Shown here: positions 28,921 through 37,592 of the stretch, piece after piece
How the letters are laid out: each line of letters begins with the position of its first letter
Numbering within the stretch: position 1 is the stretch's first letter
Assembly: GCF_000143085.1 (NCBI RefSeq)
Contig: NC_014315.1
Coordinates: forward strand, 732,307 to 796,306
Direction: 5' to 3'
DNA: 64,000 bases
DNA from: Nitrosococcus watsonii C-113
GTDB taxonomy: Bacteria; Pseudomonadota; Gammaproteobacteria; Nitrosococcales; Nitrosococcaceae
The notes under the pieces: generated by a model
What the model was told of the DNA's origin: nothing
What the model saw: the letters and a program-made list of their open reading frames with translations, nothing else
Databases searched by the model: none
Position numbers and translations under genes: made by a program

Positions 28921-29763
28921 TCATAGGCACTGTTCTCGGCGTAGGCGATTGAGCGTTTGCCTATCCTCCGGGGATATATATAAATGCCCATGATGGGGCT
29001 GTTGCCGATGGCAGGCCGCGCACAGCGCCATGAGGTTGCTCTCTTGGTTTTGACTCTTGACGCCATTGCGGTGATGACTGTGGAGAAGCCGCTTGTGGGT
29101 ATTTAAGTCGAGCTGGCAGCGTTCACAAGTATAGTTTTTGCTAGCTCTGTATTGCCTGCTAGCCTCATCCCAATCAGCAGTGTAATCTTCTTGGTTTCCT
29201 TGGCCCGCCTGGCGCTGTGGCAGGTGGCTGAAGAAAGAACTGTAAGTCGAGAAAAATTCTTGGATATCGAAAGTTTGGACGATCTCATGTGCTCGTCCGT
29301 GCCGCGCGCCCTTGTAATTCAGAGTTTCAAGGCAGTTCTGGCAAACCTGAAGCTGGGCACGCCCCTCTATTTTCTGCCTAGTGTACCGGTCTTTTCCAAA
29401 CACATAAAATTTACCTTCGAGGCTATTGGTGACTACGTACCGTTCAAACCTGCCTTTTGTTTTCATGTTTTTGAGCGTCTTGCAGTCGGCGACATGGAAT
29501 TTGTTCCCTTTCGAGCCTTCCTCTAGTAGCTTTTTTATCCGATTACCGTGGTCCTGGATATAGAGCAGTACCTGCCGTCCCTGGTAGCTAAGCAGGCCAT
29601 TATGGATCTCGACCTCATTGAGGGGTAACGCAATGCCCTCTTCCAGCTTTATATCAATCGAATCCAGAGGTTTGGCTTGACGCTCCAGTGAAAATGCTAC
29701 AGGTTCCGCGCCCATGCGCCGGACGGCGGCGTGCAGGGCGCTCAGGTCAGCATTCAACTTCAT
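28921..29763 (-). CDS. zorE: HNH endonuclease, ZorE-like (type II Zorya)
   Basis: 280 residues. The C-terminal HNH nuclease domain shows CERC (213-216), HSHHRNG (228-234), then an Asn in ESNLMALC and CAACH (248-252): the zinc-ribbon form of the ββα-metal fold. A second Cys pair (CQNC, 141-144) lies upstream, and the N-terminal half has no recognised domain. In type II Zorya defence (zorA, zorB, zorE) an HNH protein follows zorB exactly as here; its start overlaps the zorB stop (TAATG). DNA degradation or nicking as effector is known for the system; the assignment here rests on domain and gene order. Confidence 0.75.
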   Translation of the reverse strand: MKLNADLSALHAAVRRMGAEPVAFSLERQAKPLDSIDIKLEEGIALPLNEVEIHNGLLSYQGRQVLLYIQDHGNRIKKLLEEGSKGNKFHVADCKTLKNMKTKGRFERYVVTNSLEGKFYVFGKDRYTRQKIEGRAQLQVCQNCLETLNYKGARHGRAHEIVQTFDIQEFFSTYSSFFSHLPQRQAGQGNQEDYTADWDEASRQYRASKNYTCERCQLDLNTHKRLLHSHHRNGVKSQNQESNLMALCAACHRQQPHHGHLYISPEDRQTLNRLRREQCL

Positions 29764-30476
29764 TACAATGGCTCCTCGATGATCTTGCGGATTTGCATCT
29801 CGGCATTGGTGATTACCCGGAAGCTGACGCGCCGGGAGCGGGCGCGATCTTCATTGCCTTGGGCATCCAGCACCAGTCGCGAGGAGGAAAAGCCCACGGC
29901 TGCAAAATGCCGCTTGACCCAGTCCCGATCTCTTTCCACCGCCGGCAGTTCATACACGTAATGGAGCACCGAGCGGGTCCTGCCCTGGGACAGCAACATA
30001 TTAAGAAAATAAGCTTTAGTCTCGCTGACCCGGTTATTCCAGATGCTACTGGTATGGCCTTCGATACGGATCTCGTCGATGGAATCTTTATAGTGCTTTA
30101 AAATCACCAGATAGCGGGGAAAAAAGTCTGAAAGAATCTCTTTGAAGCGCTGCCGTATTTCCGTTGAGCCCGTGGCGAAAAGCACCTCCGGGGACAGGAA
30201 CTCGAAAGCCAGGGTATCGGGATCAACTCTGGCGTCCCAGCGTTTAAGGTCCTTCTCGAACTCCTTCATCAGCGACTCATAAATAGCGACCTGATTTTCC
30301 TGATAGGCCACCGCGATTTCCTTGATCCGGTCGCGCTCCATAAAGGCGTCTCGCATCAGGGCAATAGCAATGAACATGAACACTATCATGAGCCCGGCCA
30401 TCAGATCCGAGACCGAGAGCCAGTGGGCGCCTTCGCCCTCGCCGCCGGTGCGTGATTTGCCGAATATCGTTTCCAT
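29763..30476 (-). CDS. zorB: ZorB-like membrane protein (MotB/OmpA-type)
   Basis: 237 residues. One membrane helix (about 25-43, SDLMAGLMIVFMFIAIALM) begins with an Asp (Asp24) in the position of the MotB/ZorB proton-channel aspartate. A helical linker follows, then a peptidoglycan-binding OmpA-like domain (LFATGSTEIRQRF, IRIEGHTSS, SETKAYFLNMLLSQGRTRSVLHYV). In Zorya, ZorA5-ZorB2 forms a proton-driven motor anchored to the wall. The gene appears intact, and lies between the broken zorA and the HNH gene with 8-bp or shorter gaps. Confidence 0.8.
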   Translation of the reverse strand: METIFGKSRTGGEGEGAHWLSVSDLMAGLMIVFMFIAIALMRDAFMERDRIKEIAVAYQENQVAIYESLMKEFEKDLKRWDARVDPDTLAFEFLSPEVLFATGSTEIRQRFKEILSDFFPRYLVILKHYKDSIDEIRIEGHTSSIWNNRVSETKAYFLNMLLSQGRTRSVLHYVYELPAVERDRDWVKRHFAAVGFSSSRLVLDAQGNEDRARSRRVSFRVITNAEMQIRKIIEEPL

Positions 30477-30484
30477 GGCTTGCC

Positions 30485-31888
30485 TCAGTTACTTGCTCTT
30501 CGCCGACTGTCGAAGCCCCGCGCTTGGGAAACCACATGGGCCATTTGCTCGGTGAGCTGGGAGTAGTCGTCCACGAAACGCCCGCTTATCGCGGCTAAAG
30601 CGCGGCCCATTTCGTTCATGACCCGCTCCACCTCTTGTTGCATAGTTCTATCGATGGCCTCGAGCTGTTTGTTGACGGCCTCCCCGGTGGTATTTACGGA
30701 TTTGCGAAGTTCGTCCTCTACGGCCTGGAAGGAGCGGGCAATCGCTCGGGTTTGGGCTTGGAAGACCTCTTCCAGCGCGCCCTCCAGACGTTTTTGCATC
30801 GTTTCCATGGAGTCGGTGACCTGAAATTGCGCCTCCTTGAGGTGGGTCTCCAGCACCTTGTGGGCGTTTACCAGGGTATCGCCCACCGTCTTGGTGTTTT
30901 CTGCCACGCCCGTCGCCATGTTCCGGACCTGATCGTTGATTTCCTTGACTGTGTCTTCCATCTGCTCGCGGATGCGCACGCTGTTATTGGCGAGTTGGTC
31001 CGAGGCGTTTGCTAAATTTTCGTTAGTTCGGTGCACCCGATCTTCGAATTACTTGGCTCCTTCTACGATAGTTTGATTAACGACTTAGCTGGCGGTCACA
31101 ATTTGCTCACCGGCGCCCTTGACCGCCGAGGAAACCTCATTGACCATGGTGTCCATCTGCTCACGGATTTGGGGGACCGCCTCTACCGCCCGGTCGCGCA
31201 TATCGCGGAAACCCCCCAGGTGACGTTCAAGCTCCGCAAGCTGATGTTGAGTGGTGCTAAGCACGGTTCTCAGCTCGCCCATGGTCATTGGAATTTGCTT
31301 GGACTCCTCGCTGATATGCGCCACGGCCGCCTCAGTTTGGGTGATGGCCTGCACGCCCTGGGCGTACTGGCCAATCATCTGGCCAATTTGCTCCCGGTAA
31401 TTCTCCTGCCACTGGACCAGCTTCTCCACGGCGGCGTTCAGGGCCTTGAAGTTATCGCCGAACTGCTCGGTAAGATTTTGGTTGAAGTCGGCGATGACCT
31501 CCTGTAGGGCATTGATGACCTGCTCGGTGGCTGACTTGGAGAGCATCTCCGCGAACTCATCCAGCTTTTTCCACAAATCGGTGCTGAACTGATCGAATTG
31601 TTGGCGCTGAAAAACTAATGTGCCGTAAATTTGCCCCTGGCATTCAGTAAAATTCAGCAGGCCAATGACAATGCCTGCGAAGGTGCCGAATATACCGAGC
31701 GACGTGAGAAGATTTGGCGTGTAATGCACAAACCCAAGGCCCCAAGCTCTAACCCTAAATCGGTTAGCAATTAAAATGATCAGGGCGACTATAAATATAG
31801 CGATCAGGCAAATGAGAATACCATTGGTCACCGAAACTGCAGGCCACTGATACAATTGCCCCTCGATTATCCCACCCAAGTTATACAT
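30485..31888 (-). pseudogene. zorA: ZorA-like motor subunit, interrupted by two in-frame TAA codons
   Basis: A single frame of 468 codons runs from ATG 31888 to a stop at 30485, broken by TAA at 31087-31085 and TAA at 31051-31049. The first segment (267 aa) has two membrane helices (22-41 and 60-79; TPNLLTSLGIFGTFAGIVIGLL is the MotA/ExbB-type part) then a long coiled coil. The 12 codons between the stops and the last segment (from GTG 31036, 183 aa) continue the coiled coil in the same register. Both stops differ from CAA (Gln) by one base. The usual third MotA-type helix after GLLNFT is not seen. Alternatively the two open segments could be separate proteins; decay is more likely. Confidence 0.7.
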
Positions 31889-32268
31889 ACATGCTCCTCA
31901 AAAAATCCCCAGACTGTCCTTCAAAAAAATTTAGGCAAAGCAATTTCTTTGCCCGGGCAGCAGAGAAAGGCGTGCGGTATTTAAAGGATCTCTCTAAGAA
32001 CACCGGGCGAGATATCGTCTATAAACACCTTGCTAACGGTTTTTTCTGGAGGATCTTTAAGATGTCTTCTCAGCGAGGGGGAAGGCGATTTTAGCCCGGT
32101 TGGAGTCGTATTAGCCCGGCGTAGTCCGTTAAACGAAAAAACGGTTATGAGCTTGATTAGGCAGGAGTGCGTGAAGAGAGTTGATTAAGAGTTGATGAAA
32201 TGGACGCAGCCGTAAGGGTCCGTATTTTTGCGTTGATGCGGCCCTACCTCTAAATTAAGTTGATTTAT

Positions 32269-32345
32269 TGGCGCCCCGGATACGATTCGAACGTATGACC
32301 TTCCCCTTAGGAGGGGGATGCTCTATCCAGCTGAGCTACCGGGGC
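32269..32345 (-). tRNA. tRNA-Arg (anticodon CCT)
   Basis: Cloverleaf readable on the minus strand: acceptor GCCCCGG (5', ending at 32345) pairs with CCGGGGC, D-arm AGCTCAGCTGGATAGAGC, anticodon loop CTCCTAA inside a CCCCC-type stem, T-arm with GTTCGAATC, and an encoded CCA end. Anticodon CCT reads AGG (Arg). Its 3' end faces the Zorya-like locus, the usual geometry for an island inserted at a tRNA. Confidence 0.93.
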
Positions 32346-32844
32346 AGAGATAATGCAGAGATAATATTGTTGGGAGCTAAGTAGGGTTTGGTGGGCTCTG
32401 CCATTTTCATGGGTGAATAAAACCCCGTTTAACATATTCCCGCTCTCTCTCGCGGAAGGGTAAATTTGACTATACATTTGGCGAATAGTAACCCACATTT
32501 TACCCTATGAGACTTGGGGAGTGAAGAGGGTTAGATTTATATTTAAGTGTGTTTACCCCGTTATCCATGTAGGAGGAGGGGCAAGTTTTCGCAAAGCGGT
32601 GGATGTATCTAAGCCCCGGCGGATTACTCTAGCCAATACACGCCCTTTTTATACGTGCATTTATAAGAGCGGTTGAACCGTATAATTAGGACTTTCTTCC
32701 CGGTAAAATCCTTATGGAGATGATTATGAGTATAATGGCAGGTATCGTGCTGAGATCAAAACCTATTCGGGATGGGGGGGTAGATGCCAAAGATTTATAA
32801 ATCCCTTGACATTTGTAAGTATTTGGGTGCTTACTATAGGCATT

Positions 32845-33056
32845 ACTTGGAATGGAGATGGAAAAAAACGGGAAGACCCCATACATTATGTCCTTAAGCT
32901 GATGAGGCTTCCCGCGTCTGCGATATAAAAATAAAAATAAGAGGCTTTGCTTGTAGGTGTTGGTTTTGAAAACGCCTTCAGAACCAGCCCTTGGGTTAAG
33001 CGAAAGCCTTTACTAAATCATATAGACCACGCTCTTAGGGCGTGGTTCCTTTTTTT
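32845..33056 (+). ncRNA. Candidate structured small RNA with terminator
   Basis: About 210 bases with three stems in line: CGGGAAG/CTTCCCG (32869-32875 with 32908-32914); a compound hairpin AGGCTTTGCTT/AAGCGAAAGCCT (32942-32952 with 32998-33009) enclosing TGGTTTTG/CAGAACCA (32961-32968 with 32979-32986); and a rho-independent terminator ACCACGC/GCGTGGT (33026-33032 with 33040-33046) followed by TCCTTTTTTT. A TTGACA at 32806 could be the -35 box, with a poorly spaced -10 (TACTAT). No open reading frame fits. It does not resemble 6S, tmRNA, RNase P or SRP RNA as I know them. Confidence 0.45.
33026..33056 (+). terminator. Strong rho-independent terminator without an upstream gene
   Basis: Perfect 7-bp stem ACCACGC/GCGTGGT with a 7-base loop, then TCCTTTTTTT. 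No protein gene ends nearby, which is the main reason to suspect a small RNA upstream. Confidence 0.8.
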
Positions 33057-33397
33057 GCGAAAAATAAACTCTTACCAGAGTACATGTTAAGCCTCGCCCA
33101 AATCAAATGCAGCCGGGGAGTGCTAGTTTGGCCGCAGCATAAAATAAAATATTGCTTGTAATTGCCATATCCTTGGCTAGGGGCGACGAACTCATCCTTG
33201 TAGTTTATAGCGTCAAACGGAATAATTTGGGGTGCACCTGAAGGTGGGTGGCCTGCATAAAGCAGGGAAACCCATTCCCCTAACTACAAATATCAGGGGA
33301 ATAGGTTAACATCTAGGTTTTCGAATCCTTAGCAGGGAAATTTAGATATTTTCCCAGTAAATTGCATGTTGATAATCTATCAAAAGGAGAACATTTT

Positions 33398-33997
33398 GTG
33401 AGCATATTGGTTACACAAGTTGCCCCTGATTTTTCTGCTCCCGCCGTGATGGCTGATGGCACCATTAAAGAAAATTTCCGCCTTTCTGATATGCGCGGCA
33501 AATATGTCGTTCTGTTTTTCTATCCTCTGGATTTTACTTTTGTGTGTCCTTCGGAAATCCTGGCCCATAACAATCGTTTGGAGGACTTCAAAGAGCGCGG
33601 TGTAGAGGTCATTGGTGTTTCTGTTGACTCTCAATATAGCCATTATGCCTGGCGTAATACGCCAGTGGCGAATGGCGGGATCGGTGCCATTGGGTTCCCG
33701 TTGGTGGCCGATTTAAACCATGATATTACCCGTGCTTATGGGGTTGAACATCCTGATGGTGTAGCCCTGCGCGCCTCCTTTCTTATTGATAAAAATGGCG
33801 TGGTCCAGCATCAGGTTGTTAACAACCTTCCCCTTGGCCGTGCTGTAGAAGAAATGCTGCGCGTAGTAGATGCTTTACAATTTACGGAAGAGCATGGCGA
33901 AGTATGTCCAGCAGGGTGGCGCAAGGGAGAAGAGGCAATCCGTCCTGACGCCGAGGGTGTAGCCGAATATTTGAGTAAACATGCAAGCGCCCTATAG
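33398..33997 (+). CDS. 2-Cys peroxiredoxin (AhpC/Prx1 type)
   Basis: Thiol peroxidase reducing H2O2 and organic peroxides. 199 residues; peroxidatic Cys in DFTFVCPSE (about residue 51), resolving Cys in GEVCPAGW near the C-terminus, catalytic Thr/Arg pattern PLDFTF. GTG 33398 is chosen because AAAGGAG lies about 8 bases upstream and family similarity starts there; an ATG at 33362 is in frame but lacks a ribosome site. Followed by a good terminator. Useful against oxidants produced during nitrification. Confidence 0.92.
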   Translation: MSILVTQVAPDFSAPAVMADGTIKENFRLSDMRGKYVVLFFYPLDFTFVCPSEILAHNNRLEDFKERGVEVIGVSVDSQYSHYAWRNTPVANGGIGAIGFPLVADLNHDITRAYGVEHPDGVALRASFLIDKNGVVQHQVVNNLPLGRAVEEMLRVVDALQFTEEHGEVCPAGWRKGEEAIRPDAEGVAEYLSKHASAL

Positions 33998-34090
33998 TGG
34001 TCGCCATAGAAATAGAGCAATCTGTATTTTATTTTGCTTACTGGCCGAAACTCTGTGAATTTTTGCCTAGGCAGGTACTGGGAGGTTTTT

Positions 34091-34125
34091 GTGCCCCGCC
34101 CAAAGGGACGGGGCACGGCTTTTTA
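34091..34125 (+). terminator. Terminator after the peroxiredoxin gene
   Basis: GTGCCCCG (34091-34098) pairs with CGGGGCAC (34109-34116), followed by GGCTTTTTA. It lies just before the converging end of dksA. Confidence 0.85.
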
Positions 34126-34126
34126 A

Positions 34127-34564
34127 TCAGGCCCGTTGTTTCTCTTTGATTTCGTCTAGGGTTTTGCAATCAATACAGAGGGTGGCCGTGGGACGGGCCT
34201 CAAGGCGCCGAATGCCAATTTCGGCCCCACAGCCATCGCAGTATCCGTAATCGCCTATATCAAGGCTCCGCAGGCGTTCATTGATCTTTCCGATAAGCTT
34301 ACGTTCCCGATCTCTGGCCCGTAGCGCTAACGTAAATTCTTCTTCCTGTGAGGCACGATCACTGGGATCGGGGAAGTTTGCAGCTTCATCCTGCATCTGG
34401 TGAACAGTCCGATCAACCTCTTCCATGAGCCGCTGCCTCCAGTTCAGCAAGAGTTCTTGAAAATGTTCAATCTGCGGTTCGCTCATGTATTCTTCCCCCT
34501 TTTTTTGTTGATAGGGAGTAAATTCTTGGACAGATTGCACCTGATTCCTGTCATTAATGGCCAT
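34127..34564 (-). CDS. dksA: RNA polymerase-binding transcription factor DksA
   Basis: Secondary-channel factor that works with ppGpp. 145 residues: coiled-coil tip motif DPSDRASQEEE and a Cys4 zinc finger (CDGC...CIDC). ATG 34564 has GGAG eight bases upstream; the frame can be read 30 codons further without a ribosome site. In many gammaproteobacteria dksA lies near pcnB-folK-panBC, which follow here after three inserted genes and a tRNA. Confidence 0.93.
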   Translation of the reverse strand: MAINDRNQVQSVQEFTPYQQKKGEEYMSEPQIEHFQELLLNWRQRLMEEVDRTVHQMQDEAANFPDPSDRASQEEEFTLALRARDRERKLIGKINERLRSLDIGDYGYCDGCGAEIGIRRLEARPTATLCIDCKTLDEIKEKQRA

Positions 34565-34781
34565 ATTTTGGCTCCTCAAGTACGACAAAAAATAGTCGCG
34601 GATATATACCAGAACCTTTTTGAAAGCACAATAAACGCTTGTCCCTATTGACAACTACTGGGTTTTTAGGATTAAGAATCCGCCTGATTTTATCATAATA
34701 AAAAATTATATGTTCACGCTTTTAATGAGCCTGATCCATCTCTAGGGAAATAAGTTTAATATTATTTGTTGGGAATGAGTG

Positions 34782-35549
34782 ATGAAACTTAAAGCATTAA
34801 TTTTTGATCTTGACGGAACCCTTGCCGAGACGGAGCGGGATGGGCATCGGGTGGCGTTTAACCGAGCCTTTGACGAAGCGGGGATAGGGTGGCATTGGGA
34901 CGGGGTTCTTTATGGCCAATTGTTAACGGTGACGGGTGGTAAGGAGCGCATTCGTTATTACTTAGAACAGTATCAGCAGGACTTCTGTCCTCCAGAGGCA
35001 TTAGATGAATTTATTGCTAAGCTGCATCAGGCTAAAACCCAGCATTATATAGAATTATTGAAAAAGCGGGGAGTTCCCCTCCGTCCAGGGATATTGCGGC
35101 TTTTCCATACGGCTCGGGAGCAGGGCTTACGGCTGGCCATTGCCACTACCACTACGCCAGAAAACGTAACTGCTTTGCTGAGTACCAGTATCGGCCGCCA
35201 TGCGCTCGATTGGTTTGATTGTATTGCCGCGGGAGATGTGGTGAAGGCCAAGAAACCGGCGCCGGATATTTATAGTTACTGTTTGGAGCAGTTACAACTC
35301 GAAGCTAGCGAATGTCTTGCTTTTGAGGATTCAGCTAACGGTGTTCGCGCGGCGGTAGAGGCGGGGGTCAAAGTCGTAGTTACCGTTAACGACTATACTC
35401 GTGACGAAGATTTTACGGGGGCGGCGTTGATATTGAATCACCTTGGAGAACCGGACCAACCTTGCCAGATATTAAATGGAAAGTTAAATGGTTTTGCCTA
35501 CGTGACTGTGGAATTCTTGCGGCGCTTATCCGGGGAGACTGAGCAGTGA
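34782..35549 (+). CDS. HAD-superfamily phosphatase, CbbY type
   Basis: 255-residue haloacid dehalogenase-fold hydrolase. Motif I FDLDGTLAETE, motif II in IATTTTPENV, motif III Lys in VKAKKPAPDIY, motif IV FEDSANGVRAA. The N-terminal cap is of the CbbY/phosphoglycolate-phosphatase-like group, and its length and LLTVTGGKERI segment match CbbY, a xylulose-1,5-bisphosphatase that protects RuBisCO in autotrophs. That specific role is inference. Stop overlaps the next gene. Confidence 0.8.
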   Translation: MKLKALIFDLDGTLAETERDGHRVAFNRAFDEAGIGWHWDGVLYGQLLTVTGGKERIRYYLEQYQQDFCPPEALDEFIAKLHQAKTQHYIELLKKRGVPLRPGILRLFHTAREQGLRLAIATTTTPENVTALLSTSIGRHALDWFDCIAAGDVVKAKKPAPDIYSYCLEQLQLEASECLAFEDSANGVRAAVEAGVKVVVTVNDYTRDEDFTGAALILNHLGEPDQPCQILNGKLNGFAYVTVEFLRRLSGETEQ

Positions 35550-36706
35550 GCGATGGAATAGCGCGGCGGATGGAAGATATTAAGCCATTCCAGGTAATGG
35601 CGTTATTAGCGCGGGCAAGGGAACTAGAGGCTCAGGGGCGCAGTATTGTCCATCTGGAAATCGGCGAGCCTGATTTCAATACACCCCAGCCTATCGTGGA
35701 GGCTGGAATTGCGGCTTTGCGTGCAGGGCAAGTTCACTATACTCCGGCGGTTGGGTTAGCTGCCTTGCGAGAAGCGATTGCAAATTGGTATAGCAAGGGC
35801 GCTGGGATTACGGTATCGCCGGAGCGCATTATTGTGACGCCAGGTGCTTCCGGAGCTTTGTTGCTGGCTATGGCGGTCTTGCTCAATCCGGGAGAGGCAG
35901 TGCTTATGGCTGATCCGGGTTATCCGTGCAATCGCTACTTTGCTCGGCTTTTAGAGGGGAAAACTATAGGTATCCCGGTAACGGAAGCAAGCGATTATCA
36001 GCTTAGTTCGAACCATATGGATTCCTATTGGACTCCGGAAACGCGAGTTGCGCTGGTTGCCTCACCGGCTAACCCGACGGGGACTCTCCTTTCTCAAGCG
36101 GGACTAGCAGCCCTAATCAAAAGCGTTGAATCCCGGAAGGGGACTCTTATCGTTGATGAAATTTATCATGGCTTGGTTTATGAAGGCAGAGCAGCTACTG
36201 CCCTCGGGCTTTCGGACCATGTATTGGTAATCAACAGCTTCTCAAAATACTTCGGGATGACGGGATGGCGATTAGGATGGTTAGTCGTGCCCAACAACTT
36301 TATTGAGGCCGCTGAGAAATTAGCCCAGAATCTATTTCTCGCTGCTTCTACGCCAGCTCAATACGCCGCCCTTGCCGCTTTTAAGCCTGAGACGTTGGAA
36401 ATTTTAGAGGCGCGCCGGGTGGAATTTCAGCAACGGCGGGATTTCCTTTTGCCTGGTTTGAGGAGCCTTGGTTTCTATGTTCCGGTAACTCCGCAAGGAG
36501 CGTTTTATATTTATGCGAATTGCTCTCGATTTTCGACAGACAGTTTCGCGTTTGCCCAGGAGCTGCTGGAGAAAACCGGAGTTGCCGTTACTCCAGGTAT
36601 AGATTTTGGTTGCAATGCTCCGCAGCAGCATCTGCGCTTTGCTTATACCACCTCAACAGAGCAATTGCAGGAAGGGCTCAAACGTCTCCAGGCTTATTTA
36701 AACTAA
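35546..36706 (+). CDS. Class I/II aminotransferase (aspartate/alanine type)
   Basis: PLP-dependent aminotransferase, 386 residues. PLP lysine in NSFSKYFGMTGWRLGW, substrate Arg near FAYTTS at the C-terminus, and the class I motifs GEPDFNTP and SPANPTGT. The precise amino acid is not decided by sequence. GTG start overlaps the stop of the upstream phosphatase gene. Confidence 0.85.
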   Translation: MSDGIARRMEDIKPFQVMALLARARELEAQGRSIVHLEIGEPDFNTPQPIVEAGIAALRAGQVHYTPAVGLAALREAIANWYSKGAGITVSPERIIVTPGASGALLLAMAVLLNPGEAVLMADPGYPCNRYFARLLEGKTIGIPVTEASDYQLSSNHMDSYWTPETRVALVASPANPTGTLLSQAGLAALIKSVESRKGTLIVDEIYHGLVYEGRAATALGLSDHVLVINSFSKYFGMTGWRLGWLVVPNNFIEAAEKLAQNLFLAASTPAQYAALAAFKPETLEILEARRVEFQQRRDFLLPGLRSLGFYVPVTPQGAFYIYANCSRFSTDSFAFAQELLEKTGVAVTPGIDFGCNAPQQHLRFAYTTSTEQLQEGLKRLQAYLN

Positions 36707-37314
36707 GTTCCTTCATTGCTAGTGCCCGTGCTCTTACTATCTCCATGGTCCTCATGTCCATGTTTGGCAGCGGAGGCATGAGGGTCAACAGATTCGGTGT
36801 GTCCATGTTCGTGGTGGTGATGTTTGTCCGTTTCTATCTCTTTTTCCGCAGCAGGTGTTAAAGTAGGAAGAAACCGCAATAGGGCCCATATTTCTTTATC
36901 CGTCAAAATTGCATCGAAGTTAGGCATGGTTGATCCTGGAATACCATGTTTAATGACCCAGAAAATTTCTCCTTGGCTATGGTGTAGCCAGGTGGGGTGT
37001 TCCTGAAAGTTGCGCGGGGGAGGATTTAAGCCCGCGGCCATGGGTCCATCGCCGCCGCCGGTTGAACCGTGGCAGTTAGCGCACCCACCTTTTCCGGCAT
37101 AAATTTCCGCGCCCTTTGCTACGGTTTCGGGTGAGTTGGGCAAAGGGTTTTCTAAGGCGCGTATTTCCTCAACTTTATCGCTGGAAAGGTCTCCAAGGAG
37201 GCTGCGGTGGGCATTTTGAGGGTGTTGATGCTGCTCTGCGAATAAAAGGGGAGCGGTAGAGAATGCAATCACTATCGTTGATATTAGTAAAAGACGTTTT
37301 GATTTCAGCACCAT
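36703..37314 (-). CDS. Monoheme cytochrome c with His-rich tail
   Basis: 203 residues: signal peptide (about 1-26), a class I cytochrome c domain with CANCHGSTGGGDGP heme site and STMPNF containing the likely Met ligand, then a tail with many His (KHHHHEHGHTE, KHGHEDHGD). The tail could bind Cu, Ni or Zn. ATG 37314 has GAGGAG upstream; the frame extends five codons further. The gene ends against the converging aminotransferase gene with a 4-bp overlap. Electron-transfer partner unknown. Confidence 0.82.
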   Translation of the reverse strand: MVLKSKRLLLISTIVIAFSTAPLLFAEQHQHPQNAHRSLLGDLSSDKVEEIRALENPLPNSPETVAKGAEIYAGKGGCANCHGSTGGGDGPMAAGLNPPPRNFQEHPTWLHHSQGEIFWVIKHGIPGSTMPNFDAILTDKEIWALLRFLPTLTPAAEKEIETDKHHHHEHGHTESVDPHASAAKHGHEDHGDSKSTGTSNEGT

Positions 37315-37517
37315 ACGGAATCTCCTCATCGCAAGGCCATTGGGGTGTATGCAGTATGTAAATAGGTAAAATATGCTTGATAACTATAGTTTGCAGATGT
37401 TAAGGCAGTTGAGGTACAGCGGTCAATTCTGAAGTAGGGAACAAGGAAATCTCAGGATTTAATTGGAACTTTGTTTCCAGTTTAGGGAAGCTATTTATAA
37501 TAAGCGCTTGTGGTAAA

Positions 37518-37592
37518 TGGCGCTCCCAAGGGGAATCGAACCCCTGTTACCGCCTTGAGAGGGCGGTGTCCTGACCGCTAGACGATGGGAGC
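37518..37592 (-). tRNA. tRNA-Glu (anticodon CTC)
   Basis: Minus-strand cloverleaf: acceptor GCTCCCA pairs with TGGGAGC, anticodon loop CTCTCAA on a CCGCC/GGCGG stem, T-arm CAGGGGTTCGATTCCCCTT, and encoded CCA. Anticodon CTC reads GAG (Glu). Confidence 0.93.

Larger units (their letters stand above)
32346..33397. other. Gene-poor kilobase with structured elements
   Basis: No convincing protein gene. A 24-codon plus-strand frame at 32728 (MSIMAGIVLRSKPIRDGG...) has a GGAG upstream but no other support. The region contains a candidate small RNA with three hairpins (32845-33056) and, before the peroxiredoxin gene, two further small hairpins: CCTGC/GCAGG (33252-33266) and ATTCCCCT/AGGGGAAT (33274-33302), which may shape the peroxiredoxin mRNA leader. 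Confidence 0.5.

Noticed and set aside
31891-32094. 67-residue frame next to zorA
   Set aside because: No ribosome site and no recognisable domain; it lies in the probable zorA promoter region.
28317-32345. Complete integrative island with att repeats
   Set aside because: I looked for a second copy of the tRNA-Arg 3' end left of zorE and found none; no integrase is present.
32845-33056. 6S RNA, tmRNA, RNase P or SRP RNA
   Set aside because: Length and hairpin pattern do not match, and the hallmark sequences are absent.
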